Below, piece by piece: positions 13,736 to 15,992 of a stretch of DNA of 15,992 nucleotides. Below the pieces are notes generated by a model that had not been told where the DNA came from, ran no database searches, and saw only the letters and a program-made list of their open reading frames with translations. The translations under genes and the position numbers were made by a program. The first letter of the stretch is position 1. Each line of letters starts with the position of its first letter. This stretch comes from Roseobacter sp. (GTDB lineage: Bacteria > Pseudomonadota > Alphaproteobacteria > Rhodobacterales > Rhodobacteraceae), in assembly GCA_024636425.1 (NCBI GenBank), contig JAGXHB010000268.1, positions 1 to 15,992 of the forward strand, written 5' to 3'.

Positions 13736-13791
13736 CTCCATTTCACAGGTTTTGTGTTAAATACCACGATGCGAGACCATCAAGCAGCGCG

Positions 13792-14760
13792 TTAATTCCG
13801 AAAGAGCCGAAATGCGCTGCCGATGACATCCCAAAGGTCCAACAGCCGGGCGTAATAGTGTTCGCGTACTGCAAAGGGCTTGTCGCCGGGTCCGCAAAGC
13901 TCCACCTCAAGGGTGTCGATGAGGCGCAAAAGACGACGGCGGTGAATGCCAAGACGGCTCTGGACCGGATCGGCCAACACGCCTGCAAACGCGGCAAAGA
14001 CCGACCCGATCATGACCAGGATCGCCACACTTGCAGCGACAAGCAGGGGTGATGCGCCTGCAGGGAACATGCCGTACCATTGGCCTCCGATGGTCTGGCC
14101 CATCGGAAAGTCTGCAATTGCCGTGGTACGTGCCACGGCGTCCGCAACGCCGGGTGCCATCGAGATCATACCAGGGGTCAGAGCCTGGAACACAAACGCG
14201 CCCACGGCCAGCGTGACCAGGCCCGTGGTCATCTCTGCCACCGCCGACCGTGTCCCCGCGTAGTCACCAAGCGCATCCGCAATCTTCTGACCGAGAATCT
14301 GCGCCTCTGCCGCGTCTGCGCGCTTGCGGATCAACTCGCGAAACTGGGGGGCTGCAAGAACGGCGCGGCACAGCGCACCCGGGTCACGAGCCGCTGCTCC
14401 CTGCGGCAGAGGCAGGTCCAGAAGGTCAGTCGCAATCAGAGCCTCTACCCGACGCGAAACCGCTGTGGGCAGCAGGATGCGCCGCCCTGCAAGCCAGTTG
14501 GCAATCCCACGTAATCTGATCCGCCGACACGCAATGGCGGCGATCCGGGTCAGGACAAGGACCGGAGACAGTATCACGTTGATCGGCGCGCGCAGGAAAT
14601 CCCAGCCCAACGCGGCGCTATGAAGGCGCAAGGTACCGGGCGAGATAAAGTGGTGTTCGACGAACCCGTCGACCTTGGCCCGTCGGTCCGCAAAGTATGC
14701 ATTGCCTTTCGGCACGTCGGTGTCGTCGCCTTTTGACGAGGGATTCGATGATGAGATCAT
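13792..14760 (-). CDS. DUF6635-like membrane protein
   Basis: A 322-residue protein from ATG 14760. It begins with a short polar tail, then YFADRRAKVDGFVEHHF, a membrane-associated segment (FLRAPINVILSPVLVLTRI), a long soluble helical region with conserved-looking ILLPTAVSRRVEALI, and two or three C-terminal membrane helices (TTGLVTLAVGAFVFQAL; LLVAASVAILVMIGSVFAAFAGVL). It resembles roseobacter proteins labelled DUF6635, an identification from memory. The function is unknown. The frame is open to GTG 14832, but that codon lies within a stable hairpin, so ATG 14760 was preferred; its AAGGAG is 16 bases away, too far for a clear call. It stands 85 bases before the CNNM/CorC gene and is probably co-transcribed. 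Confidence 0.65.
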   Translation of the reverse strand: MISSSNPSSKGDDTDVPKGNAYFADRRAKVDGFVEHHFISPGTLRLHSAALGWDFLRAPINVILSPVLVLTRIAAIACRRIRLRGIANWLAGRRILLPTAVSRRVEALIATDLLDLPLPQGAAARDPGALCRAVLAAPQFRELIRKRADAAEAQILGQKIADALGDYAGTRSAVAEMTTGLVTLAVGAFVFQALTPGMISMAPGVADAVARTTAIADFPMGQTIGGQWYGMFPAGASPLLVAASVAILVMIGSVFAAFAGVLADPVQSRLGIHRRRLLRLIDTLEVELCGPGDKPFAVREHYYARLLDLWDVIGSAFRLFRN

Positions 14761-14807
14761 GACGGTGATCCACCATCTCCTTCGTTTTTGCGCGGGTTCT
14801 TGTTTTG

Positions 14808-14830
14808 GCGAGAACGGGTAATGTTCTCGC
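14808..14830. repeat. Perfect 8-bp hairpin upstream of the DUF6635-like gene
   Basis: GCGAGAAC (14808-14815) and GTTCTCGC (14823-14830) pair around a 7-base loop GGGTAAT. It lies in the minus-strand leader, about 48 bases before ATG 14760. No T-run follows on either strand, so a regulatory structure or a repressor site is more likely than a terminator. Confidence 0.65.
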
Positions 14831-14832
14831 AC

Positions 14833-15007
14833 CTTGAGGCCTTGGACTGAAAGTCATGTTTCCACAGCTTTTGTTCAAGGATCGCCGCGAAGATTATTTG
14901 TGCGCTAAGTCCGTTCGTGAATTATCTTTACGCTTCCCTTGCAAGCGCCCGGCTTCATTCACAACTCATCGTGAAGGGCAGATCAATTGCCCCCTGGGGG
15001 CACCGAT
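14833..15007. promoter_or_regulatory. Divergent promoter region
   Basis: This 175-base gap separates the minus-strand ion operon from the plus-strand antiporter and must carry promoters both ways. A weak sigma-70-like pair on the plus strand is TTGTGC (14898-14903) and TTATCT (14922-14927) with an 18-base spacer. No minus-strand pair stands out. The last 20 bases form the antiporter leader hairpin. Confidence 0.4.
14988..15002 (+). promoter_or_regulatory. Hairpin that covers the antiporter ribosome binding site
   Basis: TGCCCCC (14988-14994) and GGGGGCA (14996-15002) are perfect arms around a single T. The G-run (14996-15000) is the only good ribosome binding site for TTG 15008, seven bases away. 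Folding would hide it, which suggests translational control by the leader. Confidence 0.5.
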
Positions 15008-15928
15008 TTGGACTATCTCTACCTGTTTATCGGACTGATCGGTCTGTTCTTCGGAGGCGAGGCGCTTGTGCGGGGCAGCGTTGGCATCGCCCGACGCATG
15101 GCGATCCCACCGCTTCTGATCGGCCTGACCGTGGTGGGCTTCGGCACATCTACGCCTGAACTTCTGGTTTCGGTCGACGCAGCCTGGCGCGGCGTGCCTG
15201 ATATTGCATTGGGCAACATCGTCGGGTCCAACATCGCCAACATCCTGCTGATCGTTGGCCTTTCGGCGCTGGTCTGGCCGATCAAGGTCATGGGCGCTAC
15301 CCTGCGGCGTGACACGGCGGTCATGATGGCAGCGGCACTGATGCTGATCCCGATTTTCGCCTTGGGCCAGATGACGCGCCTGTCCGGGCTGGTTCTGTTC
15401 GGCGGCTTGGTGGCCTATCTTGTCTGGGCCTATCTGAAGCCCGGTGAGGCAGAAGCAGAGGACGAGAGTCTGAAACCGCCAGCATCGATGCTTGTGTCGG
15501 TGCTCTGGGTCATCGGCGGACTTGTCGCCTTGATGGTCGGCGCGCGGTTTCTGGTAGACGGCGCAGTATCGATCGCGCGCGGCTATGGCATATCGGAGGC
15601 GTTCATCGGCCTGACCATCGTCGCCATAGGAACCTCTCTGCCGGAGCTGGCCACATCGCTGATTGCGGCCTTCCGCCGCCAGTCCGAAATTGCCATCGGC
15701 AATATCATCGGATCGAACATCTTTAACGTTCTGGGCATTCTTGGGGTGACGGCGCTGATCACGCCGATCCCGGTCGCGTCGCGGTTCCTGACCTTTGACC
15801 TTCCGGTGATGATTGCCGTCTCGCTGGTTCTGACCGGGCTTCTGCTGACCCGTTCAGTGATCGGACGTGGTGTCGGGCTCGTGATGCTGGCGGGCTACGC
15901 CCTCTATGTCTGGGCGGCGCAAGGATGA
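15008..15928 (+). CDS. Calcium/sodium antiporter (CaCA family, YrbG-like)
   Basis: A 306-residue inner-membrane antiporter of the CaCA superfamily, close to the family's usual length. Both inverted alpha-repeats are complete: GFGTSTPELLVS (44-55) with GNIVGSNIANILL (69-81), and AIGTSLPELATS with GNIIGSNIFNVLG in the second half. These acidic motifs bind Ca2+ and Na+. About ten helices are seen with a short acidic loop (GEAEAEDESLK) between the halves. It exchanges cytosolic Ca2+ for Na+ or H+. TTG 15008 was chosen because it gives the canonical N-terminus (MDYLYLFIGLIGL) with a G-rich ribosome binding site; TTG 14987 is the alternative. It is coupled to the next gene by an ATGA overlap. Confidence 0.92.
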   Translation: MDYLYLFIGLIGLFFGGEALVRGSVGIARRMAIPPLLIGLTVVGFGTSTPELLVSVDAAWRGVPDIALGNIVGSNIANILLIVGLSALVWPIKVMGATLRRDTAVMMAAALMLIPIFALGQMTRLSGLVLFGGLVAYLVWAYLKPGEAEAEDESLKPPASMLVSVLWVIGGLVALMVGARFLVDGAVSIARGYGISEAFIGLTIVAIGTSLPELATSLIAAFRRQSEIAIGNIIGSNIFNVLGILGVTALITPIPVASRFLTFDLPVMIAVSLVLTGLLLTRSVIGRGVGLVMLAGYALYVWAAQG

Positions 15929-15992
15929 CACGCTGGCGCGGGCATACAGGAACGGGAATCGCCGGGGTTCTCTCGCGGCTGATCCTTATGCT
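15925..15992 (+). CDS. Partial gene, start only, function unknown
   Basis: ATG 15925 overlaps the antiporter stop as ATGA and is preceded by AAGG (15921-15924), within four bases of the start. Only 22 full codons are inside the window (beginning MTRWRGHTGTGIAG, then VLSRLILM), so the family cannot be named. The overlap indicates it is in the same operon as the antiporter. Confidence 0.6.
   Translation, partial: MTRWRGHTGTGIAGVLSRLILM

Overview
The window looks like a chromosomal stretch from an alphaproteobacterium of the Rhodobacterales (roseobacter type). The evidence is protein content (the ExoD, Kup and UbiG styles of sequence, a photolyase-like protein with its FAD domain first, small Rhodobacterales-type proteins), GC-rich coding sequence and many ATGA stop/start overlaps. 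This placement is an inference from recognised protein styles, not from a marker gene. I saw no rRNA, tRNA, CRISPR array or intact insertion sequence.

Left part (1-1036): an AT-richer gene-free stretch packed with inverted repeats, including a perfect 26-bp-arm hairpin at 8-73, followed by a DUF393 (DCC family) gene broken by a frameshift, its likely terminator, and another gene-free stretch with an 11-bp inverted repeat.

Operon 1 (1037-5192, + strand): five tightly overlapping genes encode a photolyase-like FAD protein whose nucleotide-binding-like half sits after the FAD half, a renalase-like FAD oxidoreductase, an MddA/NnrU-like membrane protein, a UbiG-like SAM methyltransferase and a DUF427 protein. 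The overlaps argue for one mRNA and coupled translation. Two very small reading frames and a FolB-like dihydroneopterin aldolase follow on the same strand. A minus-strand pair (PNPOx-like flavoprotein and DUF2805/TIGR03643) and a divergent 111-residue conserved protein come next. Photolyase, FAD oxidoreductase, DUF2805 and a pterin enzyme together suggest a light or photo-oxidative-stress neighbourhood. This is the best candidate in the window for an incompletely described system.

Middle scar (about 7283-8571): a broken DMT (EamA) transporter abuts the C-terminal remnant of a phage-type TIGR02594 cell-wall hydrolase, followed by an intact small Pam3-gp28-like holin. This looks like a deletion or insertion scar left by a prophage lysis module. 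It is followed by about 330 bp without a recognisable gene.

Operon 2 (8572-15992): an ion-transport block. On the minus strand, in transcription order, are a DUF6635-like membrane protein, a CNNM/CorC-type transporter (hemolysin family), a TerC/Alx-type exporter, ExoD and the K+ uptake protein Kup. A CaCA-type Na+/Ca2+ antiporter is divergent on the + strand and is translationally coupled to a gene that runs off the window. The genes plausibly act together in cation homeostasis at the inner membrane (K+ uptake, divalent-metal efflux, Ca2+ exchange). The antiporter's ribosome binding site lies inside a strong inverted repeat, which may control its translation.
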